DNA of 38,173 nucleotides from an uncultured Bacteroidales bacterium (GTDB taxonomy: Bacteria > Bacteroidota > Bacteroidia > Bacteroidales > F082). This document shows, one piece after another, positions 14,954-22,202 of this stretch (the stretch's first letter is position 1; each line of letters starts with the position of its first letter). The notes under the pieces were generated by a model, which saw only the letters and a list, made by a program, of their open reading frames with translations, was not told where the DNA came from and made no database searches. The stretch covers positions 1-38,173 of the forward strand of contig CAMJHP010000026.1 of NCBI GenBank assembly GCA_946405575.1, given 5' to 3'. A program made the translations under genes and the position numbers.

Positions 14954-15654
14954 CATTTACACTTTTCCACAAACCAAGAAAACACCTTCAAACTATCAGC
15001 ATCCGTTTTGAACATGTACTCGGGATGCCATTGCACGGCACAGACGAAACGTTTGCTCGCCATTTTTACCGCCTCGATGAGGCCATCGGGAGATTCGGCC
15101 ATGGGTATCAAATCCTTGCCGAGGTCTTTGATGGCTTGATGATGCAACGTGTTCACTTCTAAGATGTCTTTGCCTAATAGCGTCCGCAGGTCGCCGCTCA
15201 GCGAGACTTTATGCGTTGGAATGCCGTAGGGCTTGCCTTGCCTGTGAACTATATCCGAAGGATGCTGGGAAGGAAGGTCCTGCCAAAGTGTACCGCCCAA
15301 AAACGCATTGATGAACTGTAGTCCACGGCAGATGCCGAGAATGGGTTTATCGGCTTGCAGCGCCTTCGTCAGCAACAGCGATTCCAACTTGTCGCGTTCT
15401 GGGCAGGGGATAATTGTGCCTGTAGTATCCTTCATCCCATAAAGTTCCGGCGCAACATCCTGACCGCCTGTAAACAGAAATCCATCGCAGGTTTCCACAA
15501 TGCGGTCAGCATCTTCATCTGACATTTCAATGGGCAGGACGACAGGAACGCCTCCAGCGGCCTTGATGCCGTCCAAATAATCCGGCAGCATCCAAACACT
15601 CTTGCGCTCCGCGTCCCAAAGCGGCATGACGCCTATAATCGGTGACTTGCTCAT
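14953..15654 (-). CDS. Class I glutamine amidotransferase-like hydrolase (peptidase C26)
   Basis: The 233-aa protein belongs to the gamma-glutamyl-gamma-aminobutyrate hydrolase (PuuD-like) group. It has 'IIGVMPLWDAE' at the start, 'DGFLFTGGQDVAPELYG' near 57-73, the nucleophile elbow 'GICRGLQFIN' with Cys109, and the His210/Glu212 pair in 'VQWHPEY'. All three triad residues are present, so it should be an active hydrolase of gamma-glutamyl amides in the cytoplasm. The exact substrate is unknown, since no putrescine pathway genes are adjacent. It follows the AlbA_2 regulator gene by 54 bases on the same strand and could be cotranscribed. A duplicate of its last ~35 bases lies at 13345-13379. 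Confidence 0.88.
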   Translation of the reverse strand: MSKSPIIGVMPLWDAERKSVWMLPDYLDGIKAAGGVPVVLPIEMSDEDADRIVETCDGFLFTGGQDVAPELYGMKDTTGTIIPCPERDKLESLLLTKALQADKPILGICRGLQFINAFLGGTLWQDLPSQHPSDIVHRQGKPYGIPTHKVSLSGDLRTLLGKDILEVNTLHHQAIKDLGKDLIPMAESPDGLIEAVKMASKRFVCAVQWHPEYMFKTDADSLKVFSWFVEKCK

Positions 15655-15708
15655 GGTTTAATTCATAAAAGTTGTAAAATACTAATCAAGTCCATTGGTA
15701 AATGTTCA

Positions 15709-17079
15709 TCATTTCCGTATCACAACCCAACGACCGGCACTTGTGTTGCCCTCACGAAGCAATACTCCTTTCTTCTGCATGGCAGCAATGTCACGTCTGA
15801 TGGTACGAAGATCTACTGACAAAACTAGTGACATTTTCTTGCCTGAAATAAAGGCATCATCATCTATCAAATCACATATTTTCTTCTGTCTTTCAGTTAA
15901 TTGTACTGGTGACAAACTAGTGACATCACTACTGACATTTTTCCGTCCACTTACGACATCATATCCACGTTGGAATGTCACCAAAGTGCCGCCGCAATGG
16001 GATTTCACCGTTGGCATCGGCAATCCGACTTCCTCAAATCCGTCATGTATCTTCTTGTAACCACGTCCCCACGTGTCGATAAAACCAGCCTTGAACATGG
16101 TATCGGCGATGTTCCGATTGCGTGGTTTCGATGAATGTTTGTCGTAAAGTACCTTTTCATCATAGCCCTCTGGCAATTCTCCATCGTTCCATATTTCCAC
16201 ATGATCGTTATAAACATGCATCTGAATGTCAGCCCCCGTGTAATCCTTGTGGGTAATCGAGTTGTACAGCATCTCTCTCAAAGCCTCTATCGGCACCTCC
16301 AGTTCTTCTTTTCGTTGCATACCGTCAAAGCGCACAGGCGAGGTTAGGTATTTGGCTTTCAGAACCTCAACCACACGGTCTGCCATCTGTATGATGTTGC
16401 CCTCAATCACGTCCTGAATCAACAAGTCAGCTTCGTCAACACCAAAACGGCCAATCTTGAATCTTACGCTGGTGAAAAACTTTAGCGGGTCTTTGCCAAA
16501 AAGCAACAATGCAGCATTCTTCAAATGTCCGTTCTCATCCAAGAGATGTAAACTCGTCAGCACATCCTTGGTGGAGGCATTGCGTTCATCTTCTGGGATG
16601 CGGTTGGCATCAATACCCTTCCGGAGGAAATAATTGATGGCCTCACGGTCAATGTCGTCAAAAGTCGCGTTCTCATTGGCAATGTCATCCCACGACTTGC
16701 CCATCTTCTTCATAATAAACTGCTGAAGTGCTGCACCGTTCAATTCCTGCATCGTGGAACCCGAACGATAGTAATACTTGCCCTTAAAGCTGATAGGTAC
16801 GTTGCTTGGATTGACTATTAATTCGATATAATCCAGCCCATTTTGTTCGTAAAGATTCACATCTACCACCAGCCCCATATAATTGACAATCTTGTTGGGA
16901 ATGTCCTCAAGCAACTTTTTCGAATCATTCAACCCTACCACCTCGCGATTATCATCCACACCAAAATACATCACAGCTCCTTGAGCATTCGCAAAGCCGC
17001 AAATCCACTTTAGAAATTCGTCCTTCCAAATGCTTTTGAACTCAATGTTCTGACACTCCTTTGGTTTTATCTTGCCCAT
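15709..17079 (-). CDS. AlbA_2/HATPase/winged-helix regulator-like protein
   Basis: The 456-aa protein has an N-terminal AlbA_2 (Schlafen-like) domain with 'NIEFKS.WKDEFLKWICGFANAQGAVMYFGVDDN' (about 11-44) and 'YYYRSGSTMQEL' (103-113). A GHKL-type ATPase module follows, 'EALREMLYNSITHKDY' (265-280), 'VEIWNDGELPEG' (294-305) and 'WGRGYKKI' (337-344). A C-terminal winged helix ('LTERQKKICDLI' to 'LSVDLRTIRRDIAAMQKKGVL') completes it. Such proteins are often named RecG-like helicase but lack helicase motifs. They are abundant in gut Bacteroidota with unknown role; DNA-linked regulation is likely. It diverges from the MscS gene and has a TAnnTTTG promoter at 17102-17109. Confidence 0.88.
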   Translation of the reverse strand: MGKIKPKECQNIEFKSIWKDEFLKWICGFANAQGAVMYFGVDDNREVVGLNDSKKLLEDIPNKIVNYMGLVVDVNLYEQNGLDYIELIVNPSNVPISFKGKYYYRSGSTMQELNGAALQQFIMKKMGKSWDDIANENATFDDIDREAINYFLRKGIDANRIPEDERNASTKDVLTSLHLLDENGHLKNAALLLFGKDPLKFFTSVRFKIGRFGVDEADLLIQDVIEGNIIQMADRVVEVLKAKYLTSPVRFDGMQRKEELEVPIEALREMLYNSITHKDYTGADIQMHVYNDHVEIWNDGELPEGYDEKVLYDKHSSKPRNRNIADTMFKAGFIDTWGRGYKKIHDGFEEVGLPMPTVKSHCGGTLVTFQRGYDVVSGRKNVSSDVTSLSPVQLTERQKKICDLIDDDAFISGKKMSLVLSVDLRTIRRDIAAMQKKGVLLREGNTSAGRWVVIRK

Positions 17080-17101
17080 GTCAAATCAATTTGAAACCGT
17101 G

Positions 17102-17129
17102 CAAAGGTACAAATTTTCCAACATGCCAA
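17102..17129 (-). promoter_or_regulatory. Promoter of the AlbA_2/HATPase gene
   Basis: Minus strand TACCTTTG (17102-17109) with TTG (17127-17129) 17 bases upstream. It is back-to-back with the MscS promoter. Confidence 0.55.
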
Positions 17130-17193
17130 GTACGGAGAAATGCCACCCCCTTAAAAACAACGCCTCTCTAGTTTCTTCAATTTGCTTTTTTTC

Positions 17194-17201
17194 TATTTTT
17201 G
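17194..17201 (+). promoter_or_regulatory. MscS gene -7 box
   Basis: TATTTTTG, an exact TAnnTTTG, 28 bases before the ATG at 17230. It places the transcript start after the ORF's first possible codon at 17182, so translation begins at 17230. Confidence 0.55.
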
Positions 17202-17229
17202 CCCCGACAATCAATTTTGGAGGTTTCCG

Positions 17230-19860
17230 ATGAAAAACAAGCGCCTTCTTTTCCTTGCTATCCTGCTGTTCACAACAGCGTCCATTTTCGCCATTTCCTA
17301 CGGCAAGAACCTTAACCGTACGCTCCGTATGCTGCGCAACGAGTTGAATGTCGATTATCAGCAAATCGACAAGAACCGCGAGCGACTCACCGAGGATTAC
17401 GAGAAACAACGCCAGAAGATGGTCGATATGATGAAGGAATGCGACGAGCTTTCAATTATGCTGTATTCACAAAAACAAGGCTTCACCTTCGATGTGAGCT
17501 ATGCCTTGCAGAGGGTCACCGAAAAATACAACGAGTTTAACCAAGACCGTGGGCCTTTCGACCACATTGTCAGCAACCTCAACGTCGAGATGGAACGTCA
17601 TGCCCGCCTCATCGAGTCGCTGCGCCGTCTTCCTCCTGAGATTGACAGTATTGTGGGCATTCCCGATAGCCTGCTCATCCACTACGACTCGCTTAACCCG
17701 CTTTTCTTCAGCAGTGCGCATCTAGAGTTGGACCAGGAAGTCAAAGCCATGGCCGACTCGATTTCCATGGTGCCGTTTGTGCTTGACGAGCAGGGTGAGG
17801 ACGACCGCGAGCAGTGCATCTTTTACGCGGGTGAGCTTCTCAAGATGTACGCCGATACCAAAGCTGTCGTGGTGGCCGACAGCATCCACTATTATGAGAC
17901 CTTCCTGCGCCTGAAGGAGACCTACGACTATGCTCACGACTATTACCAAGTGCTGCAAAACCGCATATTCATCAATGGGCAAACTCCTTGGTACACCATC
18001 TTGCAGCGACCGGGTTATTATTGGAGGCAAGCCATGAGCGACGCGAATGAGAAATACGATGTGGGCTCGCTGAAGTCGCTGTTTAGCAAAGGCCGACGGG
18101 CAAAGACCTCTGAAAACGGATGGGAATACTCGCTACAGGTCTTCATTATCGTGCTGTTTGTCATTGAATTGATGGCCATTTGGCTTGTTGTTTCGCTCTT
18201 GCTTATCCCCGCTTTCCGTTATTTCAAGCCATTGAAGGAGTATGTTGAAAAAGACCAGCGGCGTTTCATCTCGTTGCTGGTCGCCATCCTTATCACCATC
18301 ATAGTCAACAGCACCATCGGTGGCGATGGCTTGCTACATATTGCGGCGCACCTCGCCAACACATTCCTATGGCTGTTGGCCGCTATCCTTGTCGCATTGT
18401 TCTTCCGCCTGAAGCCCAAACAACTGAAATATGGCGTCAGACTATATCTGCCTACCTTCTGTATGGCTTTGGCCGTCATCGGTTTCCGGGTGGTATTTAT
18501 GCCTAACTCGCTGATGAACTTCATCTTCCCTCCGGTACTGATTGCCTTCTTTGTTTGGCAGTTTTTTGCTTGTTTGCACAATGCGAAAAAGGTGGCCCGC
18601 AGCGACCGTTTCTTAGGCTGGACTTCGCTCGTGGTCACTGGTGCAGCAGTGTTTGTAGCTATAGCGGGTTATATTTTCGCCTCGCTGCTCATTTTGGTTT
18701 GGTGGTACTTCCAACTGGCTGCCATCCAAGCTATTTACACGATTTTGAACTTGATTGTGGCCTATCGTGAGAAACGCATGAAGCATCGTATCGACGACTA
18801 CCGTTCGCGTATCAACTTTATCTCTGGTCCAGGCAAGGAGACTTTGATGTTTGGTGCCACTTGGTTCTACGATTTGGTCAAGGACGTGGTGCTTCCTGTG
18901 ATGGGGTTGCTGTCGATTCCATTCTGCATCCATTTGGCCCTTGATGTGTTCGACTTTGAGGATTTGTACAATAACATCTATTACCACAACTTCGTGCAGT
19001 TAGTCAACGAAAACGGTGCCGACACGTTTAGGCTGTCGTTCTATGGGATTCTGCTCATTATCAGCCTGTTTTTCGTGTTCCGTTATATCAACCGAGCCCT
19101 GCACGCCATTTGGCAGCAAGTTCGCTATGCCATCTTCTTGAAGAAGCATAACCGCACGACTATCCGCAACAACGAAATCAACCTGTCGTTAGGCAACAGC
19201 ATCATCAGCGTCTTGACTTGGTTTTCCTACATCGTCGTCATCGTCCTGACGTTGCACATCCCTACCAGCTCGCTGAGTCTTGTGGCTGGCGGTCTTTCTG
19301 CTGGTATTGGTTTTGCCCTCAAGGACACCCTCAACAATTTCATCTATGGCATCCAGCTTATGTCGGGCCGTCTGCGTGTCGGCGACTGGATTGTCTGCGA
19401 TGGCATCCGTGGTAAGGTCACTCACATAGGTTACCAAAGCACAGAGATTGAAACCGTTGATGGAGCCGAGATGTCGTTCCTTAATGCCACTTTGTTTGCC
19501 AAGAATTTCAGTAACCTCACGCGTAACCATGGCTATGAGTTCGTCAAGATTACCGTGGGTGTGGCCTACGGTACCGACATTCAGCGTGTCCGTGAATTGT
19601 TGGGCGAAGCCTTGCAGACTTTGCAAGACAAAGACGCTTTCGGACGCGATATCGTGGATTCGAAGCGTGGCATCACCATTTCCTTGGACGATATGGACGA
19701 CAGCGCAGTTACTATTGCTGTAAAACAACAGGTGCTAGTAGCTGAACGTGTAAGCTATATCGATAGAGCCAAAGAATTGATATACAATGCACTAAATGAT
19801 AATGGTATTGAAATTCCGTTCCCACAATGTGATGTACATCTTGTCAAAGATGAAGAATAA
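17230..19860 (+). CDS. Large MscS-family mechanosensitive channel
   Basis: The 876-aa inner-membrane protein would release solutes on osmotic downshock. After an N-terminal signal-like helix there is a long periplasmic, coiled-coil-rich region (about residues 25-300). Around eight to ten membrane segments follow. The MscS core begins near residue 682: pore helix 'LVAGGLSAGIGFALKDTLNNFIYGI', then the beta domain 'RLRVGDWIVCDGIRGKVTHIGYQSTEIETVDGAEMSFLNATL' and a C-terminal domain. This architecture is like the large MscK/YbdG-type relatives rather than the short MscS. Start ATG 17230 is supported by a GGAGG site at 17219-17223 (6 bases before ATG) and by the upstream promoter. Confidence 0.92.
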   Translation: MKNKRLLFLAILLFTTASIFAISYGKNLNRTLRMLRNELNVDYQQIDKNRERLTEDYEKQRQKMVDMMKECDELSIMLYSQKQGFTFDVSYALQRVTEKYNEFNQDRGPFDHIVSNLNVEMERHARLIESLRRLPPEIDSIVGIPDSLLIHYDSLNPLFFSSAHLELDQEVKAMADSISMVPFVLDEQGEDDREQCIFYAGELLKMYADTKAVVVADSIHYYETFLRLKETYDYAHDYYQVLQNRIFINGQTPWYTILQRPGYYWRQAMSDANEKYDVGSLKSLFSKGRRAKTSENGWEYSLQVFIIVLFVIELMAIWLVVSLLLIPAFRYFKPLKEYVEKDQRRFISLLVAILITIIVNSTIGGDGLLHIAAHLANTFLWLLAAILVALFFRLKPKQLKYGVRLYLPTFCMALAVIGFRVVFMPNSLMNFIFPPVLIAFFVWQFFACLHNAKKVARSDRFLGWTSLVVTGAAVFVAIAGYIFASLLILVWWYFQLAAIQAIYTILNLIVAYREKRMKHRIDDYRSRINFISGPGKETLMFGATWFYDLVKDVVLPVMGLLSIPFCIHLALDVFDFEDLYNNIYYHNFVQLVNENGADTFRLSFYGILLIISLFFVFRYINRALHAIWQQVRYAIFLKKHNRTTIRNNEINLSLGNSIISVLTWFSYIVVIVLTLHIPTSSLSLVAGGLSAGIGFALKDTLNNFIYGIQLMSGRLRVGDWIVCDGIRGKVTHIGYQSTEIETVDGAEMSFLNATLFAKNFSNLTRNHGYEFVKITVGVAYGTDIQRVRELLGEALQTLQDKDAFGRDIVDSKRGITISLDDMDDSAVTIAVKQQVLVAERVSYIDRAKELIYNALNDNGIEIPFPQCDVHLVKDEE

Positions 19861-19864
19861 TGTT

Positions 19865-19872
19865 TACCTTTG
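19865..19872 (+). promoter_or_regulatory. -7 box of the glutaminyl cyclase gene
   Basis: TACCTTTG, an exact TAnnTTTG, directly after the MscS stop. The transcript would start near 19879, leaving only about 6 bases before ATG 19885 and about 18 before ATG 19897. Confidence 0.55.
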
Positions 19873-19884
19873 CAGCCTAAATAA

Positions 19885-20904
19885 ATGAAAAGCATAATGA
19901 AAAAAGTTATCTTCTTTATAGCTTCCGCCCTTTTGTTGGCTTCATGCGGAGACAAGCAGCCTCAAGGAACAGCCACGCCTACTGAAAAGCCAAGGAAATC
20001 AGTGACCGTTCCTAATTTCAACGCCGACTCGGCCTATCATTTTGTTGCCAAGCAGACCAACTTCGGACCGCGTGTGCCTGAAACCCAAGCTCATGCCGAC
20101 TGTGCCGAATGGCTTGTCACCAAACTCGGTATGTTCGCCGATACTGTCATTGTACAAGATTTTAGAATGCGATTGTTCAACGACAAAGGCATCGACGGAC
20201 AAAACATCATAGGAGTATTTCATCCTGAAGCCAAGAAACGCATTGTGCTCTGTGCCCACTGGGATTCACGTCCCTTTGCCGACCACGACCCCGATGTAGC
20301 CAACTCGCACAAGCCCATCGATGGTGCCAATGACGGCGCTAGCGGCGTGGGTGTTTTGCTGGAATGTGCGAGGCAGTTCAAATTGCAGGAGTTACCTCAA
20401 AATTTGGGTGTTGACATCGTTTTGTTCGATTTGGAAGACTATGGCCCGCATCAGGAAGAGGCAGAATTGTATTATGATGAGTCGGTTAACTATTGGGCTT
20501 TAGGTTCCCAGTATTGGTCTAAGCACCCCCATGTGTATGGCTATAAAGCCTATTACGGCATCCTTTTGGATATGGTTGGCGGGAGTAATCCCAACTTTCC
20601 CAAAGAATACTTTTCGCAAGGTTATGCCGCTTGGGTGAGTAACAAAGTCTGGCGCAAAGCCGCTGATTTAGGCTATCGTCCGCATTTTACTAACGAGTTG
20701 GGTACTATGATTAGTGACGACCACATTCCGATGAACCAAGTCGCGGGCATCCCAACGATTGATATTATCGACCTGCAACCCACCAGCAGCAACGGTTGCT
20801 TCCCCGAAGTGTGGCATACCTTAAACGACAACCTTGAGCATATCGACAAAGAAACTTTGGGTGTGGTAGGAGAGGTGTTGCTGCATGTGGTATATGAAGA
20901 ATAA
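19885..20904 (+). CDS. Glutaminyl-peptide cyclotransferase-like lipoprotein (M28 fold)
   Basis: It converts N-terminal glutamine of exported proteins to pyroglutamate; the close pattern match is to the Porphyromonas/Bacteroides glutaminyl cyclases, which share the M28 zinc-peptidase fold. A lipoprotein signal ends 'LLLASC' (Cys21), so the enzyme is membrane-anchored and faces the periplasm. Motifs are 'NFGPRVP', 'CAHWDSRPFAD', 'GANDGASGVGVLLE' (Asp150), 'FDLEDYG' (Glu184), 'GILLDMVGG', 'DDHIPMNQ' and 'WHTLNDN' (His311); Asp150/Glu184/His311 are the expected zinc ligands. The start could also be ATG 19897 (MKKVIFF), which the promoter position favours. A small outer-membrane protein gene follows after 34 bases. 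Confidence 0.88.
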   Translation: MKSIMKKVIFFIASALLLASCGDKQPQGTATPTEKPRKSVTVPNFNADSAYHFVAKQTNFGPRVPETQAHADCAEWLVTKLGMFADTVIVQDFRMRLFNDKGIDGQNIIGVFHPEAKKRIVLCAHWDSRPFADHDPDVANSHKPIDGANDGASGVGVLLECARQFKLQELPQNLGVDIVLFDLEDYGPHQEEAELYYDESVNYWALGSQYWSKHPHVYGYKAYYGILLDMVGGSNPNFPKEYFSQGYAAWVSNKVWRKAADLGYRPHFTNELGTMISDDHIPMNQVAGIPTIDIIDLQPTSSNGCFPEVWHTLNDNLEHIDKETLGVVGEVLLHVVYEE

Positions 20905-20938
20905 TCTGTTTTATAATCTATTATTTTATCAAATTTTT

Positions 20939-21400
20939 ATGAAAATGAAAAAAGTATTGTTAATCATGGTGGCAGTTTTAGGCATAGCCTTTGCCGCTAA
21001 TGCGCAGAACAATCTGGGTGTCCGTTTAGGTACGGATGCCGAGCTTTCCTACCAGAAAATGTTGGGCGGCAACAACCGTCTCGAACTCGATTTGGGAGCC
21101 AATGGTTTCTTGAATTGGAACACCTATCATTATTTCAGTGTGACAGGTGTTTACCAATGGCATTGGTACATTGTCGACAAGTTTGGCTGGTATGTTGGAC
21201 CTGGAGCGCAGGTGAGCCTCTTCCAGTCAACGGGAGGAAACAACTATTTCAACGTTTCGCTTGGCGGACAGATTGGCATTGATTATGAGCTGCCCATTCC
21301 ATTGCAGTTATCTTTGGATGTTCGACCGATGTGGAACTTTCTTGGAACATATGCAGGATTCGGATGGGGCTCTTGCTTGGGCGTTCGTTATATGTTCTAA
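20939..21400 (+). CDS. Small outer-membrane beta-barrel protein
   Basis: The 153-aa precursor has signal peptide MKMKKVLLIMVAVLGIAFAANA with Gln at +1. The mature part is made of alternating short amphipathic strands rich in aromatic residues and glycine, and ends in Phe ('GVRYMF'), as barrel proteins usually do. It is about the size of an eight-stranded barrel. No specific ligand can be named. The start may be ATG 20939 or 20945. It probably shares the transcript of the glutaminyl cyclase gene 34 bases upstream, and a strong terminator follows at 21417-21456. Confidence 0.8.
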   Translation: MKMKKVLLIMVAVLGIAFAANAQNNLGVRLGTDAELSYQKMLGGNNRLELDLGANGFLNWNTYHYFSVTGVYQWHWYIVDKFGWYVGPGAQVSLFQSTGGNNYFNVSLGGQIGIDYELPIPLQLSLDVRPMWNFLGTYAGFGWGSCLGVRYMF

Positions 21401-21416
21401 TTTTCTGAAACCAAGT

Positions 21417-21456
21417 AAAATGAGAAGAGGGTGATCAGTCGCCCTCTTCTCATTTT
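21417..21456 (+). terminator. Terminator after the small outer-membrane protein gene
   Basis: AAAATGAGAAGAGGG (21417-21431) pairs with CCCTCTTCTCATTTT (21442-21456), with further inner pairs, followed by T-rich sequence. 21457-21551 shows nothing else. Confidence 0.92.
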
Positions 21457-21551
21457 TTACAATCCCTATGTTTCTATTAACGATCCTTTTACCAATTTCT
21501 TATTCATAATCTTCTTTAAAAAAACAAGTCCCCACAATCAAACAGGGTCAG

Positions 21552-22021
21552 CTATAGAGGTGAGGGGTCCTTTGTCTTGAGTATCGCAAGCTGGTCCTTT
21601 TTGGATTCCTTGAAGAAGGTGTGGTAGTTGACGTAGTATATGAGCATAATCCTGAATATGGGGCCAGTCCGGAGAAGCTCCACGTGCGCTTGATGCGCAT
21701 CTGTATGACTATGAGTGGCAGGTTGGCTATCAACGTGACCCATATCTGTATCTTGATGGCGTTGGCGCCTGGCATCATCCCTATTCCTAGAGGCGACAGC
21801 TTGCGGGCCTCGGGGAACATCGGGTCTGCAATCTCACGTAGCACGTCGAAACGCTTGATGACCGCATTGAGCATCGCGACTAGGTGCTGCCACGCGTCGA
21901 AGTGTTTCACGTGCCTCTTGCCGCCCTTCTCACGGCTGGATCCGAGAACTTTTGACTTGTCAATCAAAGAAATCAACTGACCAAACATCGGCTGTCCGAT
22001 AAAATGCGTACCTTTGCCCAT
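21552..22021 (-). pseudogene. Decayed IS4-type (DUF4372) transposase
   Basis: The N-terminus 'MGKGTHFIGQPMFGQLISLIDKSKVL' followed by 'VKHFDAWQHLVAMLNAVIKRFDVLREI' is the DUF4372 start of IS4-family transposases. It is joined after residue ~66 directly to a C-terminal piece ('IQIWVTLIANLPLIVIQMRIKRTWSFSGLAP'). The middle, with most of the DDE catalytic core, is deleted. The remaining C-terminus (GPIFRIMLIYYVNYHTFFKESKK...) continues in another frame to 21552, so there is also a frameshift. A normal protein would be near 400 aa. I could not find terminal inverted repeats on either side. It is not expected to be active. Confidence 0.85.
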
Positions 22022-22064
22022 CGTTGTTCGTGTTTTGTACCAGAAACAAAGGAAACGAAAAAGG

Positions 22065-22095
22065 CTGGAACATCCTCGGAGATTTCAGCCTGTTT
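22065..22095. repeat. Stem-loop in the IS4 remnant's leader
   Basis: AGGCTG and CAGCCT arms with partly paired flanks lie upstream of the transposase start. In insertion sequences such hairpins commonly limit read-through from outside promoters; here it is probably part of the old element's end. Coordinates are approximate. Confidence 0.4.
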
Positions 22096-22151
22096 TGTCT
22101 CAACTCCCTCAAAATCTAGCGGACACCAATATTTCCTTTTATATTTGTGGT

Positions 22152-22185
22152 AAAGAAAGAGCCGGCAAACGCTGGCTCTTTCTTT
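22152..22185 (-). terminator. Terminator of the PNGase F-like gene
   Basis: AAAGAAAGAGCC-GGC pairs with GCT-GGCTCTTTCTTT around a 4-base AAAC loop (15 bp, one wobble). It lies 17 bases beyond the stop of the leftward gene and has T-rich ends on both strands. Confidence 0.88.
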
Positions 22186-22202
22186 TTGTAAATAGTGTAG
22201 TT

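Noticed and set aside
14812..15162. 116-aa open frame on the plus strand with 11-residue SKVII/KSKK repeats
   Set aside because: It arises from the 33-bp tandem repeat, whose length is a multiple of three, then runs antisense through the C26 gene. No promoter box or start context supports it.
15709..17079. Calling the AlbA_2/HATPase protein an ATP-dependent RecG helicase
   Set aside because: No Walker A or helicase motifs are visible. The layout is AlbA_2, GHKL-type ATPase and winged helix.
21621..21980. 119-aa open frame on the plus strand
   Set aside because: Antisense to the transposase remnant; no recognisable domain.
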